A DNA stretch of 64,000 nucleotides, taken from Candidatus Rubneribacter avistercoris (GTDB lineage Bacteria > Actinomycetota > Coriobacteriia > Coriobacteriales > Eggerthellaceae). Below are positions 19,258 through 27,589 of the stretch, one piece after another; position 1 is the stretch's first letter, and each line of letters starts with the position of its first letter. The stretch covers positions 1-64,000 of the forward strand of contig DXCU01000003.1 in NCBI GenBank assembly GCA_019115845.1, in the 5' to 3' direction. A model generated the notes under the pieces. It had not been told where the DNA came from, searched no databases, and saw only the letters and a list, made by a program, of their open reading frames with translations. A program made the position numbers and the translations under genes.

Positions 19258-19495
19258 GGCCCATGCGAGATGTTTCCCGAAAAACGGCCAAGTTCCCCAG
19301 TTATGAGTCTTTTTTCGACGCCATGCCCGGTTTCTCTCACGAAACGCGCAAAACGCCGTTTGCGAACCACCTGGTCAGAAATTCTAAGTTGCAAAATATC
19401 TGATGCTGGCGTCGGAGAAAGGACTCATAACTTGGGAACTTGGGACTCATAACTGGGGAACTTGGCCATTTTTCGGGAAACATCTTGCACGAGCC
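19258..19495. repeat. Inverted-repeat element 1 (MITE-like)
   Basis: The left arm 19258-19309 and right arm 19444-19495 are reverse complements with about five mismatches. The inner 41 bases (19269-19309 with 19444-19484) differ at one base. The ~134-base centre carries a partial direct copy of the arm end (gactcataact, 19422-19454). There is no protein. It lies just upstream of mobBA and before a small RNA promoter. Confidence 0.8.
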
Positions 19496-19713
19496 TGCTC
19501 AACGCGCGCCTCAAGCCGGATCTTGGACCGCGCACCACCGAAGCTAAGCCGACCGCCCCGAACGCGGCAACCGCAGCAGGCCCACAGCTTGCGGCCCGTG
19601 GCGGGTTCGTAGCTCGCAGCTCGCGGCTCACGGCGGATCCGCGGCGAACTCGCGGCGGGCGGGGCGAAGGCAAAGGCAGGTTTTCGCCGTAGGAGCTTCG
19701 CCGAAAAAATATG

Positions 19714-19743
19714 TTGATATTTCATGGAGGGCGGTGCTATACT
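19714..19743 (+). promoter_or_regulatory. Sigma-70 type promoter of the orphan small RNA
   Basis: TTGATA (19714-19719), an 18-base spacer and TATACT (19738-19743). The predicted start is about 19750. No protein-coding gene follows on this strand. Confidence 0.7.
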
Positions 19744-19749
19744 GGACCT

Positions 19750-19854
19750 CGCTTTACAAAGGCTTGATGCTTTCGTAAAGAAAAGGGTTCTGCTTTTGGA
19801 GGGGAGCGGAACCCTTCTTCTTGCTTTCGGGACGGCGACGTCCCGATTTTTTTT
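19750..19854 (+). ncRNA. Orphan structured small RNA (unassigned)
   Basis: A ~105-nt transcript is predicted between a good promoter and a strong terminator. Three hairpins are visible: ctttac/gtaaag (19752-19780) with an inner aaag/cttt; aagggttc/gaaccctt (19783-19816) with a purine-rich loop ttttggagggg; and the terminator stem cgggacg/cgtcccg followed by eight U. The purine-rich loop could pair with pyrimidine-rich targets or mimic a ribosome site. It does not match the SRP, 6S, tmRNA or RNase P layout as I know them. It sits convergent to recR. Confidence 0.6.
19827..19854 (+). terminator. Rho-independent terminator of the small RNA
   Basis: An 8-bp stem (tcgggacg/cgtcccga) with loop gcga and an uninterrupted run of eight T at 19847-19854. 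The U-run is on the plus strand only, so it serves the small RNA and not recR. Confidence 0.9.
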
Positions 19855-19884
19855 GCCCGCACCCGGCTATCCCCGCAAACGCTC

Positions 19885-20481
19885 CTACACCTCGCGACGG
19901 CCCTCGAGGGCGCGGCCGAGCGTCACCTCGTCAGCGAACTCGAGGTCGCCGCCTACGGGCAGGCCGCTCGCGGGACGGGTGACGCGGATGCCGAGCGGCT
20001 TGATGAGGCGGGCCAGGTAGGCGGCCGTCGTCTCGCCCTCCACATTGGGGTTCGTGGCCAGCACCACTTCGCGCACCTCCTCGGAGGCAAGGCGCTTCAT
20101 GAGCTCGGCGATGCGCAGGTTGTCCGGCCCGATGCCCTCCAAGGGCGAGAGCGCCCCGCCCAGCACGTGGTACACGCCGTCGTAGACGGCGGTGCGCTCG
20201 ATGGGAGGGATGTCGCGCGGCTCGCTGACCACGCAGATGACGCCCGCGTCGCGCTTTGGCGACCGGCAGATCTCGCACAGGTCGTCCTCGGCGTAGTTGA
20301 AGCAGCGCTCGCAGAAGCGCACCTGGTCCTTCACCTCCGCAATGGCCTCCGCCAAGCGCAGCGCCGTCGCCTTGTCGGCGTTGAGGATCCAATAGGCTAT
20401 CCGCTGGGCGGACTTCGGCCCTACGCCGGGAAGACGCTCCAGCTCGTCGAGCAGCTTCTGGATGGACGGTGCCGCGTACAT
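19885..20481 (-). CDS. recR: Recombination protein RecR
   Basis: A 198-residue protein of normal length. It has the helix-hairpin-helix LERLPGVGPKSAQRIAYW, the zinc finger CERCFNYAEDDLCEIC and a Toprim domain containing CVVSEPRDI and LATNPNVEGETTA. RecR loads RecA at gaps with RecF/RecO. It follows the ybaB-like gene after 18 bases in the classic dnaX-ybaB-recR order. Confidence 0.97.
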   Translation of the reverse strand: MYAAPSIQKLLDELERLPGVGPKSAQRIAYWILNADKATALRLAEAIAEVKDQVRFCERCFNYAEDDLCEICRSPKRDAGVICVVSEPRDIPPIERTAVYDGVYHVLGGALSPLEGIGPDNLRIAELMKRLASEEVREVVLATNPNVEGETTAAYLARLIKPLGIRVTRPASGLPVGGDLEFADEVTLGRALEGRREV

Positions 20482-20499
20482 GAAAACCCCGCCTCCGGC

Positions 20500-20844
20500 C
20501 TACATGAGGCCCGGGATGTTGAGACCGCCCGTGGCGGCGTTCAGACGCTGGGAGCTCAGCTCGGACACGCCGCGCAGCGCCTCGTTCACAGCCGCGGTCA
20601 CCATGTCCTGCAGCATCTCCACGTCCTCGGGATCCACAGCCTCCGGATCAATGACGATGCTGGTCACGGACATATCGCCCGACGCGACCACCTTGACCAT
20701 GCCGCCTCCGGCGGTGGCCTCGAACGTCATGTCCTTGATCTCCTCCTGGGCCTTGGCCAGCTCGAGCTGCATCTTCTGCGCCTGCTTCATCATGGCGCCC
20801 ATGTTGCCCATGCCGCCTCCGGGGAACCCGCCTCGTTTCGCCAT
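20500..20844 (-). CDS. YbaB/EbfC-family nucleoid-associated protein
   Basis: A 114-residue protein with the family core MKQAQKMQLELAKAQEEIKD, then MVKVVASGDMSVTSIVIDPE. A Gly/Met-rich N-terminus precedes it. The start at 20844 is preferred over an ATG six bases earlier because GGAG lies six bases before it. It binds DNA as a dimer. The gene is between dnaX and recR, its usual place. Confidence 0.94.
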   Translation of the reverse strand: MAKRGGFPGGGMGNMGAMMKQAQKMQLELAKAQEEIKDMTFEATAGGGMVKVVASGDMSVTSIVIDPEAVDPEDVEMLQDMVTAAVNEALRGVSELSSQRLNAATGGLNIPGLM

Positions 20845-20921
20845 CGTCATCTCCTATCTGTCGTCGTCTCCTGCGCCGCGCGCATGCGACGGCGGCTTTC
20901 GCAGCGGTTTTCGCGCGAAGG

Positions 20922-23420
20922 TCATTCTCTCACTTCTTCGACAACTACGCCATCGCCGAATCCTGCGGCCAGGATGGCCTGCAGGTCGGCGGAGTCGGCC
21001 GGACCGGCAGGCGAAGGGGCCGCGCCCGGAGCCGCAGGCGCCTGGGGGACGGCCGCAGGCGGAGTCGCAGGGGCCGGCGCGGGTGCGGGAGCTGGCGCGG
21101 GCGGAGCCGCAGACGCCGTCGGAACGGGCGTGGCTGCCGGGGCGGACGCCGAGGCAGGGGCGGACGAGGCAACCGGAGCGGACGCCGATGCCGAGGCGGC
21201 AGAACGCTCCGACGGGGCCGAAACGGTTGCCGGAACCGAAGCAGACGCGGACCCCGATGTCGGGGCCGGAGCGAGCGCAACCGCAGGCGACGGAACAGGC
21301 GCGGACGGGGCCGGGACGCCGTAATCCGATTCGTCCGGAACGGGCGCGTCCGCATCGTCGTAGGGAACCTGATCGTCTGAGAAGGGCGGAACCTCGCGCG
21401 AAGCGGCGGGGGCTGCGGCTTGAACCTCGGGGGCCGGCGCGGGGGCGGAAGCGGGCGGCACGAGCTGGGTCGTCGCAGGGGCGGCGGGGGCCGGCGCGGG
21501 ATCCGAACGGCGTTCGGGCGCAACGGACGAGGGGGCCGACACCGGCTGAGCGGTCGGCTCGGGGGCCGGCGCCGTCGGCACCGGCGCAGCGGAGGCGCCG
21601 CCGGCCTGCACGTAGGCGAACGGAATCGCCTCGCCGCACGCTTGCGCGAGGGCGGCGGACACGGCCTGCTGCACGTCGGGCTTTTGCACGGCTTTGTACG
21701 CGAACGCGTTCTCGGCCGGGAACTCTATCGAAAGCACGCGCTTGCCGGCGTCGTAGGCGGCCTTCGCATTGAGGAAGAGCACCCCGTAGGCGGCCTTCTC
21801 CTTCTTGAGGGCCGACAGCGCGGCCTGCCAGATGCGCTGGAGCGCTGCGGGATTCTGCAGGCTCTCGCCCAACTCCGGGGAAACCCCTCCGCCGCCAGCT
21901 GGAGCTGCGGCGGGAGACGGCGACGAGGCGGGAACGGCTGAGGCCGGGACGGAAGCCACGTCCGAGGCCGCGGGAGCGGGCGCTGTCGGAACGGGCGCTT
22001 GCGGGGCGGGAGCGGATGCCGGAGGAGCGGCCTGGGTTCGATCTTGCGAAACCGGCTGCGGAGCAGCTGCGGACACAGCGGCAGCGGACTGCGCGGCAGC
22101 CGCGGCGGACTGCGGGATGAACCCGGCCGCAGCGGGCTGCGGGGCGGGCACGGCCGCAGCGGGCTCCGACGGCGCCGACGGCGCCACCGCAGGCGCCATC
22201 CCCGCCGCCGCAGGGACAGGCGCGGCCCCCGCCGTTGCAACGTTCGCCGCTCCCGCGCTCGTCACGTGCGCCACCGCCGAGTAGCCGCTCTCCAACGCCT
22301 CCACGCGCTCGGCCAGCGCCTCCAGCGTGAGGTCGGAATCCGGCCGCACCATGCGCGTGAGCGCTATCTCGAACGACAGGCGCGGGTTCGTGGACGTTTT
22401 CAGCTCCGCGGACAAATCGCCCAGCACCCCCAGCAGCCGCGAGAGGCGGTCGGGTCCAAACAGCGGCAGCTCGCTCGCCAGCTCGCGCCGCTCCGTATCC
22501 CCCACCTCCAGCGCCACGTCGGCGTCGGTGAGCGCCATAACGTACAGGTTGCGCACGTGCTCGGCCAGATCGCGTGCAAACTGAGCGAGGTCGGCGCCCG
22601 TCTCCACGAACTCAGCCGTCCAGCGGAAGCACCCCGCCACGTCCCGCGTGCCAATGGCTCGCACGATCTCGGCGAGATCGTTGGTGTCCACGCCGCCCAG
22701 CATGCGCTCGGCCACTTCCAGCGTGACCTTCCCCTCGCCAAACGCGATGAGCTGCTCGAGCGAGGTGAGCGCGTTGCGCATGCCGCCCTCGGCCCGGTGC
22801 GCCACAAGGTCGAGCGCCTCGCCTTCGAACTCCACGCCCTCGGACACGCACACCGCGCCCAGACGCGACACGAGCGCCTCCTGCGAGATGCGCCGAAAAT
22901 CGAAGCGCTGGCAGCGCGAATGAATCGTCTCGGGAACCTTCTGCGGGTCGGTGGTGGCCAAGACGAACACCACATGGCTTGGCGGCTCCTCAAGCGTCTT
23001 CAGCAGCGCGTTGAACGCCGCCGTGGACAGCATGTGCACCTCGTCGATGATGTATATCTTGTAGCGCCCGCGCGTGGGGGCGAACTGCACGCGGCCGATG
23101 ATCTCCTCGCGCACGTTCTCCACGCCGGTGCGGCTGGCGGCGTCCAGCTCGTAGACATCCGGGTGCTCGCCGTTGGCGATCATCTCGCAGTCCTCGCACG
23201 TGCCGTCGGGCTCGGGCGTGGGCCCGTGCTCGCACAGAAGCGCCTTGGCCAGCAGGCGCGCCGTGGTGGTCTTGCCCGTGCCGCGCGGGCCGGTGAACAG
23301 GTAGGCGTGGCTCACCTTGTCCTGCTCGATGGCGTTTTTGATGGTGCGCTCGATGTGCTCCTGGCCGACCACGTCCTCGAAGATCTGCGGCCGGTACTTC
23401 CTGTATAGTGCTTCCGACAT
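20922..23420 (-). CDS. dnaX: DNA polymerase III subunit gamma/tau
   Basis: An 832-residue protein. The AAA+ clamp-loader domain has Walker A GPRGTGKT at 44-51, zinc-site cysteines in CEHG and CEDC, Walker B IIDEVHML and sensor 1 LATTDPQKVP. Residues from ~390 on hold two long Ala/Pro-rich linkers around a conserved segment (~520-620, LQRIWQAALSALKKEKAAYG). The length is toward the upper end for the family because of the linkers. No slippery A-run is present for a gamma frameshift. Confidence 0.96.
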   Translation of the reverse strand: MSEALYRKYRPQIFEDVVGQEHIERTIKNAIEQDKVSHAYLFTGPRGTGKTTTARLLAKALLCEHGPTPEPDGTCEDCEMIANGEHPDVYELDAASRTGVENVREEIIGRVQFAPTRGRYKIYIIDEVHMLSTAAFNALLKTLEEPPSHVVFVLATTDPQKVPETIHSRCQRFDFRRISQEALVSRLGAVCVSEGVEFEGEALDLVAHRAEGGMRNALTSLEQLIAFGEGKVTLEVAERMLGGVDTNDLAEIVRAIGTRDVAGCFRWTAEFVETGADLAQFARDLAEHVRNLYVMALTDADVALEVGDTERRELASELPLFGPDRLSRLLGVLGDLSAELKTSTNPRLSFEIALTRMVRPDSDLTLEALAERVEALESGYSAVAHVTSAGAANVATAGAAPVPAAAGMAPAVAPSAPSEPAAAVPAPQPAAAGFIPQSAAAAAQSAAAVSAAAPQPVSQDRTQAAPPASAPAPQAPVPTAPAPAASDVASVPASAVPASSPSPAAAPAGGGGVSPELGESLQNPAALQRIWQAALSALKKEKAAYGVLFLNAKAAYDAGKRVLSIEFPAENAFAYKAVQKPDVQQAVSAALAQACGEAIPFAYVQAGGASAAPVPTAPAPEPTAQPVSAPSSVAPERRSDPAPAPAAPATTQLVPPASAPAPAPEVQAAAPAASREVPPFSDDQVPYDDADAPVPDESDYGVPAPSAPVPSPAVALAPAPTSGSASASVPATVSAPSERSAASASASAPVASSAPASASAPAATPVPTASAAPPAPAPAPAPAPATPPAAVPQAPAAPGAAPSPAGPADSADLQAILAAGFGDGVVVEEVRE

Positions 23421-23597
23421 GGGAAAATCGCCCTCCACGCGCATGCTGTCGGGCAGCGGGCGCGCCCCCTGCCCAAATCATCGGTCCTCCCTATTATATC
23501 GGCAACCGCGCACGACCGCGGAGGGCGCCGTCAAGCACACAGCATCAGCAGCCCGCGCCCGGCAACCCCGCCCCGCCGCCTGTCCGGCCGCACCACG

Positions 23598-23630
23598 AAA
23601 AACGGGCGGAGCCTCCGCCCCGCCCGTTTT
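23598..23630 (-). terminator. Rho-independent terminator of the DedA gene
   Basis: The stem ccgcccgttttt/aaaacgggcgg (23598-23609 with 23620-23630) reads into a T-run on the minus strand, 33 bases after the DedA stop codon. Confidence 0.8.
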
Positions 23631-23662
23631 CGACCCAGCTTGCCGCGCCGCGCGACCGCATG

Positions 23663-24346
23663 CTACTCGGCCTCGGCGTCCGTCCCGGCCCGTTTCGCCT
23701 TGCGCGAGCCCATGGCCGCCTTGATCGCGCCGATGATGGCGGGAGCCACCGACACGGCCACAATGCCCAGCACGATCACCTCGAAGTGCTCCTGCACAAG
23801 CGGAATGCCGCCGAAGAAGTACCCCACCAGCACGAACAAGCTCACCCACGTGATGCCGCCGATGCAGTTGAACAGCGTGAACTTTCCGAAGTTCATATGC
23901 CCCGTGCCCGCGATGAACGGAGCGAACGTGCGGAAAAACGGCATGAAGCGCGTGATGACGATGGTGAGGCCGCCGTACCTCTCGAAAAAGTGGTCGAGTT
24001 TCGCCATGCGCTCGGGCGTGAGCGCCTTCACCTTGCCGGAGTCGATGATGCGCTTGCCGAAGAAGCGCGCTATCCAGTAGTTCGAGGTGTTGCCCAAAAT
24101 AGCCGCCACGTAGAACACGATGAGCGTCGCCCAAATGTTGAGCCCTCCCCCGTCGGCCGAGAACACGCCCGCCGCGAACAGCAGCGAGTCGCCGGGGAGG
24201 AACGGGAAGAACACCAAGCCCGTTTCCACGAACACGATGAGGAACAGCGGCGTGTACACCCACACCGCGCCCAGCGCCACAATCCAGCCGGCGATGGCGC
24301 CACGCGGATCGGATAGCAGGTTGACGAAGAAGTCGATGATTTCCAT
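23663..24346 (-). CDS. DedA-family membrane protein (SNARE-associated domain)
   Basis: A 227-residue protein with about five membrane segments. Family motifs are LVFFPFLPGDSLLFAAG, GNTSNYWIARFFGKRI, the conserved FERYGGLTIVITRFMPFFRT and NFGKFTLFNCIGGITW. DedA proteins are polytopic transporters; some relatives flip undecaprenyl phosphate or phospholipids. It has its own terminator and stands alone between dnaX and the SRP RNA gene. Confidence 0.93.
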   Translation of the reverse strand: MEIIDFFVNLLSDPRGAIAGWIVALGAVWVYTPLFLIVFVETGLVFFPFLPGDSLLFAAGVFSADGGGLNIWATLIVFYVAAILGNTSNYWIARFFGKRIIDSGKVKALTPERMAKLDHFFERYGGLTIVITRFMPFFRTFAPFIAGTGHMNFGKFTLFNCIGGITWVSLFVLVGYFFGGIPLVQEHFEVIVLGIVAVSVAPAIIGAIKAAMGSRKAKRAGTDAEAE

Positions 24347-24430
24347 GAGCGCCTTTCAGCTCCAAGACGCGCGATGCGCGCCGCATCCGGCGCGCGGCGG
24401 CGTTGTTGCCGCAAGCGTCCTCGTACGCAG

Positions 24431-24545
24431 AAGTATCCCGGATGGGCGGGAGCGCTCGTCAGCGGTCCCTTATGGCTGCTTCCTCCCGGACCTGACCAGG
24501 TTCGGAACATGGCGCCGCCCCGGCCCATCCGGGATACTCCCGTGC
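24431..24545 (-). ncRNA. ffs: Signal recognition particle RNA, small bacterial type
   Basis: The minus strand carries the conserved apical domain: GAACCTGGTCAGGTCCGGGA followed by GGAAGCAGCC. Its ends pair over 16 bases (agtatcccggatgggc with gcccatccgggatact), closing the rod of a ~110-nt 4.5S-type RNA. It binds Ffh for membrane protein targeting. TATACT at 24568-24573 (minus) is a likely -10 box about 20-30 bases upstream. Confidence 0.95.
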
Positions 24546-24654
24546 ATGCCACGCATGCGAGGTCCCAGTATAGCCGATGCGCGCAAGCCCCGTTCGGCCT
24601 CCGCCGCCGAAGCGACCAAAAGCACATAGTCCCCAAGCGGATTTTACACCGGCT

Positions 24655-25449
24655 TTACACGGTGCGCTGCGCATCGCGCAGAAGGCCCTCCACGCCCGAC
24701 GCCACGGCCACGCTCGCCATGCGCGCCAGCTCCTCAAGCGGCGTCTCCGAATCGTCGGCCAGCCAGTGCCGCATAACCGACAGCAGCCCCGCGCTGAAAA
24801 ACGACACCGCGTACGGAAGGCGCGGACCCAGCGCAGCGGCCATGCCCAGTGCGTCGTCGGCGATGATGGCCTCGGTGAGCGGGCGCTCTATCTTGCGCAA
24901 AAGCAGGTCGGAGGACAGATGCGCAAACGTCAGCCCGCTCGCCTCGAACTGCTCCATGAGCGCCACGCTCACACGCGAGAAGAGATCGGCCACATCCATA
25001 CGCTCCCCGAGCGCGAACGCCTCTTCACGCACGATGGCCACGCGCCACTCGGCCTCCTCGCGGACGATCTCGTCCACCACGTCGTCCACCGAAGCGTAGT
25101 GCAGGTAGAACGTCTTGCGGTCGATGTCGGCCTCGCGCGCCACGGCAGCCACGGTCACCTTGTCGAAGGCACGCTCCTGCACCAGTTTGAGGACCGCAGC
25201 ATGAACGGCCGCCTTAGTGCGGGCGACCCGCCGATCCTGCGCGCGCCCGCCGCGTTTCGCCGCCGGTCCGCGCTCGCCGCGCCGCGTCGCCTGCGCGCAA
25301 CCGTTGCGGCGCGTCGCGCCCGCCGCTGCGCCCGGCCGCCCGTCCGGCCCGTCCCCCGCTGCGCCCGATTGTCCGTCCGACCCGTCCCCCGCTGCGCCCG
25401 GCTGCCTTTTCAGCGCATCCTCCGCCGCCGAGTCTTCAGAGCCTTCCAT
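24655..25449 (-). CDS. TetR-family transcriptional regulator with a long low-complexity N-terminus
   Basis: A 264-residue protein. The TetR helix-turn-helix is at ~75-125 (RTKAAVHAAVLKLVQERAFD, then AREADIDRKTFYLHY). A helical ligand domain follows. The first ~75 residues are repeats rich in Gly, Asp, Ala and Arg, such as GDGSDGQSGAAGDGPDGRPG, which is unusual for TetR proteins; the true start could be later. It is divergent from the radical SAM gene at 25600, with ~150 bases between, so it probably controls that gene and itself. Confidence 0.85.
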   Translation of the reverse strand: MEGSEDSAAEDALKRQPGAAGDGSDGQSGAAGDGPDGRPGAAAGATRRNGCAQATRRGERGPAAKRGGRAQDRRVARTKAAVHAAVLKLVQERAFDKVTVAAVAREADIDRKTFYLHYASVDDVVDEIVREEAEWRVAIVREEAFALGERMDVADLFSRVSVALMEQFEASGLTFAHLSSDLLLRKIERPLTEAIIADDALGMAAALGPRLPYAVSFFSAGLLSVMRHWLADDSETPLEELARMASVAVASGVEGLLRDAQRTV

Positions 25450-25510
25450 CGTTGCGCCCCACTTTCCGCCGGATCTGGGGAATAACCCCCATCCGAATCG
25501 AAACTGGCAA

Positions 25511-25538
25511 TTGCCCGTCACCTCCCCGTCACTATAAT
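25511..25538 (+). promoter_or_regulatory. Promoter of the radical SAM gene
   Basis: TTGCCC (25511-25516), a 16-base spacer and TATAAT (25533-25538). An AT-rich stretch with partial dyad symmetry follows (25533-25565), a plausible TetR operator. Confidence 0.6.
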
Positions 25539-25599
25539 CGTCATAAGATGAATAATCAACATTTGTGGAAAATATAGAAGCACGAAAGGAGCGATGAGC

Positions 25600-27039
25600 A
25601 TGAAAGCGACCGACCAGATCAAACGCGCCGCGCTCGACAAGACGCTCGACTACTTCCTGAAGGACCCCGAGGCCAACACCGTCAAGATCATGGACCTACT
25701 GGACAAAGTGGCGCCCGCCGACCTGTTCCCCAGCCAGCGCGCGGCGTTCCGCAACGCCATCGACCAGAAAAACAACTGGTACCAGCTCATCATGAAGATC
25801 ATGGATTTGAATCCCGTCGTGCGCGATAACCTGGTGAAGACCTTCGTCATCGACGGCAACCTGATGGCCTGGCCCAAGCAGGAGGCCATGCGCGAGAAGT
25901 ACCAGTGCAACATCCCCTGGGCCGTGCTCATGGACCCCACAAGCGCCTGCAACCTGCACTGCACCGGCTGCTGGGCCGCCGAGTACGGCCACAAGGAGAA
26001 CCTGACCCTGGAAGAGCTTGACTCCATCATCCGCCAGGGCAAAGAGCTGGGCACCTACGTGTACATCTACACCGGAGGCGAGCCCTTGGTGCGCAAGCGC
26101 GACCTCATCGCGCTGTGCGAGCAGCACGCTGACTGCACCTTCCTCTCGTTCACCAACGCCACGCTCATCGACGAGGACTTCTGCCAGGACATGCTGCGCG
26201 TGAAAAACTTCATTCCCGCCATCAGCGTTGAAGGCTTCGAGGAGGCCACCGACGGACGGCGCGGCCAGGGCACCTACGCCAAGGTGGCTGCAGCCATGGG
26301 GCTTCTGCGCGAACACGGGCTGCCCTTCGGCGTGTCGTGCTGCTACACCTCGGCCAACGCCGAGTCCATCGCGTCGGAGGAGTTCTTCGACTGGCTCATC
26401 GACCAGGGCGCGCTGTTCTGCTGGATCTTCTCTTACTTCCCCGTGGGGGTGGATTCGCCAGCCGAGCTCATGGCCACTGCCGCCCAGCGCGAGCACCTGT
26501 ACCGTTTCGTGCGAAAGATGCGCGACACCAAGCCGCTCTTCACGCTCGACTTCCAAAACGACGGCGAGTTCGTGGGCGGCTGCATAGCCGGCGGGCGGCG
26601 CTACCTGCACATCAACGCCGCCGGCGACGTGGAGCCCTGCGTATTCGCCCACTACTCCAACGCGAACATCCGAGAGGTGAGCCTCCTCGACGCGCTGCGC
26701 TCGCCCATCTTCATGGAGTACTACGAGGGCCAGCCTTTCAACGACAACCTGCTGCGTCCCTGCCCCATCTACGAGAACAGCGGCTGTTTGACCGAGATGG
26801 TAAAGCGCAGCGGTGCGCACTCCACCGACCTGCAGCATGAGGAGACCGCCGCCGACCTGTGCGCCAAAACGGAAAAGGCGTGCGAGGAATGGAAGCCGGT
26901 GGCCGAGCGCCTGTGGGGCGATCCGGACGATCCGCAGTTCGCCAAACGCCACGACCCCGGCCAGGGCATGGCCGACACCGACAAGGCAAAGTTCGCACGC
27001 ATGGGCCGCACGCGCAAGCCTTTGGAGGACGGCGAATAG
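25600..27039 (+). CDS. Radical SAM/SPASM domain protein
   Basis: A 479-residue protein. The radical SAM cluster motif is CNLHCTGC (Cys117, Cys121, Cys124), followed by an AdoMet-site YTGGEPLVRK. A C-terminal region rich in cysteines (PCVFAHYSNANIREVSLLDA, CPIYENSGC) looks like a SPASM-type auxiliary cluster site. The ATG at 25600 lies 8 bases after GGAG, better than the ATG at 25594. Relatives modify peptides or cofactors; no peptide precursor gene is next to it. It stands alone under the divergent TetR gene. Confidence 0.9.
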   Translation: MKATDQIKRAALDKTLDYFLKDPEANTVKIMDLLDKVAPADLFPSQRAAFRNAIDQKNNWYQLIMKIMDLNPVVRDNLVKTFVIDGNLMAWPKQEAMREKYQCNIPWAVLMDPTSACNLHCTGCWAAEYGHKENLTLEELDSIIRQGKELGTYVYIYTGGEPLVRKRDLIALCEQHADCTFLSFTNATLIDEDFCQDMLRVKNFIPAISVEGFEEATDGRRGQGTYAKVAAAMGLLREHGLPFGVSCCYTSANAESIASEEFFDWLIDQGALFCWIFSYFPVGVDSPAELMATAAQREHLYRFVRKMRDTKPLFTLDFQNDGEFVGGCIAGGRRYLHINAAGDVEPCVFAHYSNANIREVSLLDALRSPIFMEYYEGQPFNDNLLRPCPIYENSGCLTEMVKRSGAHSTDLQHEETAADLCAKTEKACEEWKPVAERLWGDPDDPQFAKRHDPGQGMADTDKAKFARMGRTRKPLEDGE

Positions 27040-27099
27040 GAGCAACCGGCCGACGAGCCATGCCCTCCGCCCCGCAGCAAGAAACGGACACGGCATGGG

Positions 27100-27310
27100 G
27101 CCATGGGGGGGCAGTCCCCGGAATTTTGACGGAGCGCGGGCGCTGCCTCAGCCCGGCATGGCAAGGGGTCATGAGCGCAACCTCCGCAACTCGACAAGGC
27201 GCGAACGCTGCCTCGACTTGGCATGGCGAAGGACCACGGGGCAAACTCCGAGTCTCGACAAGGCACGGGTGCCGCCTTGACCCAGCACGGCGGGATTTGC
27301 GCGCAGAGCC
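27100..27310. repeat. Three degenerate ~64-bp tandem repeats
   Basis: Units begin near 27131, 27195 and 27259, each with a form of 'gacaaggcgcgaacgctgcctcgac' followed by 'ttggcatggcga'. Identity between units is partial. No open frame is conserved across the units. They lie directly after the radical SAM gene. Confidence 0.6.
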
Positions 27311-27331
27311 TTCAAAATGCACGTTTTCAGG

Positions 27332-27473
27332 CTCGAGTGGTCAAAAACGGCGTAAGTCGGGGATTTTTGAGGCTTTCGCTCCGCAGCGGCTCACGACGAC
27401 CTGGGCTTTTACGGAGACATACATGGCAACAACCCGAAATATCCCCCGACTTACGCTGTTTTTGACCACGCGA
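27332..27473. repeat. Inverted-repeat element 2 (MITE-like)
   Basis: The left arm 27332-27364 (ctcgagtggtcaaaaacggc, then gtaagtcggggat) and right arm 27440-27473 are reverse complements with two mismatches and one extra base. The unique centre is 75 bases. Like element 1, it has no gene and the arm contains AAAAACGGC followed by AAGT. Confidence 0.75.
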
Positions 27474-27589
27474 GGGGATTTTGCGCGTTTTTCCCTCTCC
27501 GGAGGGCACGAGCAGGAAGCAAACGCCGCCCGCAGCAAAGCGGGGTCCGCCTCACAACGTGCGACAGACGAAAGATGATCGGACGAAAG

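Noticed and set aside
19724-20020. A plus-strand protein across the small RNA and the end of recR
   Set aside because: It would read through a strong terminator and is antisense to recR; the sequence is not protein-like.
20167-21772. Long plus-strand open frames opposite recR, ybaB and dnaX
   Set aside because: They are antisense to clear genes, consist of low-complexity Ala/Gly/Arg sequence and lack ribosome sites; GC-rich DNA keeps such frames open.
20922-23420. Gamma-producing ribosomal frameshift in dnaX
   Set aside because: There is no A-rich slippery site; the region after the ATPase domain is GC-rich throughout.
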